Assembly (NCBI GenBank): GCA_021847165.1 | Contig: JAJZUH010000101.1 | Coordinates: 1-7,100 of the forward strand | Length of the DNA stretch: 7,100 bases | Source of the DNA: Pseudomonadota bacterium | GTDB lineage: Bacteria > Pseudomonadota > Gammaproteobacteria > Burkholderiales > Gallionellaceae | Direction of reading: 5' to 3' | Part shown: piece by piece, positions 5,922 through 7,100 of the stretch | How the letters are laid out: every line of letters begins with the position of its first letter | Numbering within the stretch: position 1 is the stretch's first letter | Translations under genes and position numbers: made by a program | Notes under the pieces: generated by a model | The model's database searches: none | Told to the model about the DNA's origin: nothing | Seen by the model: only the letters and a program-made list of their open reading frames with translations

Positions 5922-7004
5922 CTAGCGCCCGCTCGAACCCGGCGGCGCGGCGCGCAGGTATTGCGGCGGCCATGATGCCACATGCCCCAATGCCTGTGCG
6001 GCCCCCAGCGGCCAATAGGGATTACGCAGGATTTCACGCCCCAGCAGCACCATGTCGGCCTGGCCGCTGCGCACGATGTGGTCGGCCTGCGCAGGTGAAG
6101 TGATCAGCCCGACCGCTGCGGCAGGCAAGTTCGCCTCGCGTCGCACCCGCTCCGCGAATGCTGTCTGGAAACCCGGTCCGGCCGGAATTTGCGCAGTGGG
6201 CTGCAGGCCGGCGGAAGAAACGTCCACCAGATCCACGCCCAATCCTTTCAGCACACTGCACAACTCGACCGTCTCATCCGCATTCCAGCCTCCCTCGATC
6301 CAGTCGGTGGCCGACAGCCGGATCAGCAGCGGCAATCGCTCCGGCCATTCGGCGCGCACCGCCGACACGACTTCACGCACCAGGCGGGTACGGTTATCGA
6401 AGCAGCCGCCGTAGGCATCCTTGCGCCGGTTGGAAAGCGGGGACAGGAACTGGTGCAGCAGGTACCCGTGCGCCGCATGTATCTCCACTGCCTGGAAACC
6501 CGCTTCGCGCGCACGGCGGGCTGCGGACACGAATTGCGATACCACTTGGCGGAGGCCGTTCTCGTCGAGTTCATCCGGCACGGCGTAGCCGGTACCGAAC
6601 GGCAGGGCCGACGGCGCGACCGTCCGCCAGCCGCCTTCGCTCTCGCTCAGCGATGCCTGCGCCTGCCAGCCCAGCCCGACACTGGCCTTGCGGCCGGCAT
6701 GCGCCAGCTGTATGGCCATGACGCAGCCCTGCTGCCTGGCAAAACCGGCGATGCGGGCCAGCGGTTCGATCTGCCGGTCTTCCCACAGGCCCAGATCGCC
6801 CTGGCTGATGCGCCCTTCCGGGGCCACCGCCGTGGCCTCGATGATCAACAGCGCCGCGCCGCCCACTGCACGACTGCCGTAATGCACGAAATGCCAGTCG
6901 GATGCCATGCCGTCATGCGCGGAATACTGGCACATCGGCGGAATGCCGATGCGGTTGCTGAAGACGATGTCGCGCAGCCTGAGCGGCTCAAACAGATGGG
7001 CCAT
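5922..7004 (-). CDS. Old yellow enzyme, class II (YqjM/XenA-like NADH:flavin oxidoreductase)
   Basis: A 360-residue cytosolic FMN-dependent TIM-barrel ene-reductase, which uses NAD(P)H to reduce activated carbon-carbon double bonds. The length is close to XenA. Diagnostic class II residues are visible: Cys25 and Tyr27 in PPMCQYS, which tune the flavin; the QLAHAGRK segment (99-106); the substrate-binding pair His176/His179 with Tyr181 in EIHAAHGYLLHQFLSP; the RRKDAYGG loop (193-200) and NRTRL (204-208); Arg229 in the RLSATDW segment; and the FMN phosphate site in GLITSPAQAD (299-308) and MVLLGREILRNPYWP. The ATG at 7004 starts directly at the canonical LFEPL beginning, two bases after the stop of the upstream gene, so translation is probably coupled; no clear Shine-Dalgarno is seen. 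The physiological substrate is unknown, and a link to the sulfur genes is not indicated by the protein itself. Confidence 0.93.
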   Translation of the reverse strand: MAHLFEPLRLRDIVFSNRIGIPPMCQYSAHDGMASDWHFVHYGSRAVGGAALLIIEATAVAPEGRISQGDLGLWEDRQIEPLARIAGFARQQGCVMAIQLAHAGRKASVGLGWQAQASLSESEGGWRTVAPSALPFGTGYAVPDELDENGLRQVVSQFVSAARRAREAGFQAVEIHAAHGYLLHQFLSPLSNRRKDAYGGCFDNRTRLVREVVSAVRAEWPERLPLLIRLSATDWIEGGWNADETVELCSVLKGLGVDLVDVSSAGLQPTAQIPAGPGFQTAFAERVRREANLPAAAVGLITSPAQADHIVRSGQADMVLLGREILRNPYWPLGAAQALGHVASWPPQYLRAAPPGSSGR

Positions 7005-7006
7005 CG

Positions 7007-7100
7007 CTAGCCGGGCAGATGGTTGACTTCGATGCCGTGCTGTTGCGCCACGCTGCCGACGGCATCGACGATGCATTTGCCGATCTCCGGGCTACGCACA
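7007..7100 (-). CDS. C-terminal 30 residues of an unidentified protein
   Basis: An open frame enters from the right edge and ends at TAG (7009-7007), two bases before the old yellow enzyme start. The visible end reads RSPEIGKCIVDAVGSVAQ and finishes NHLPG. The tight spacing to the next gene supports a real co-transcribed gene. The fragment is too short to name a family. Confidence 0.55.
   Translation of the reverse strand, partial: VRSPEIGKCIVDAVGSVAQQHGIEVNHLPG

Noticed and set aside
4909..6103. Plus-strand frames opposite the regulator and small gene (to 5661 and 5321-6103)
   Set aside because: Low-complexity antisense translations with no motif; the minus strand carries the helix-turn-helix protein.
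1..7100. CRISPR arrays, insertion sequences, tRNA or rRNA genes
   Set aside because: No regularly spaced repeats, transposase motifs, terminal inverted repeats, or tRNA-like or rRNA-like sequence were seen on either strand.

Overview
The window comes from a GC-rich proteobacterial chromosome. The protein families (a TsdA-type thiosulfate dehydrogenase, a YeeE/YedE transporter, a periplasmic DsrE protein and a Crp/Fnr regulator) fit a sulfur-oxidising betaproteobacterium, for example of the Nitrosomonadales/Gallionellaceae. That placement is inference from gene content and style, not from a phylogenetic marker. Every convincing gene lies on the minus strand, so transcription reads from high to low coordinates.

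On the minus strand the order is: the last 30 codons of an unidentified gene (7007-7100); a class II old yellow enzyme (5922-7004); a small helical protein of unknown function (5642-5881 or 5896); a cysteine-rich Crp/Fnr-family regulator (4906-5574); a 519-bp regulatory gap (4387-4905); a five-haem cytochrome c in which an AdhB-like tri-haem module is fused to a TsdA thiosulfate dehydrogenase (2347-4386); an orphan ModA-like periplasmic substrate-binding protein (1267-2301); a secreted DsrE-family protein (638-1162); and a YeeE/YedE membrane transporter that runs off the left edge (1-501).

The last four genes share a direction, are separated by 44 to 136 bp, and look like one sulfur operon. 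I propose that the periplasmic cytochrome joins two thiosulfates to tetrathionate and passes electrons through its own tri-haem arm. The binding protein and DsrE protein would bind or carry sulfur compounds in the periplasm, and the YeeE/YedE protein would move a sulfur species across the inner membrane.

The control region is the most striking non-coding element. A 32-bp inverted repeat (4687-4718) has an exact CRP-type core, TGTGA-N6-TCACA. It is centred about 42 bp upstream of the start predicted from a TAACAT -10 element, which is the classical class II activator position. The regulator encoded just upstream keeps the CRP-type recognition residues R-E-x3-R. It lacks the cAMP-binding motif and instead has a C-x2-C and a C-x5-C pair in its sensor domain. 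Together these suggest a local, thiol- or metal-sensing activator of a thiosulfate oxidation operon. Its effector and its target are inferred, not shown.
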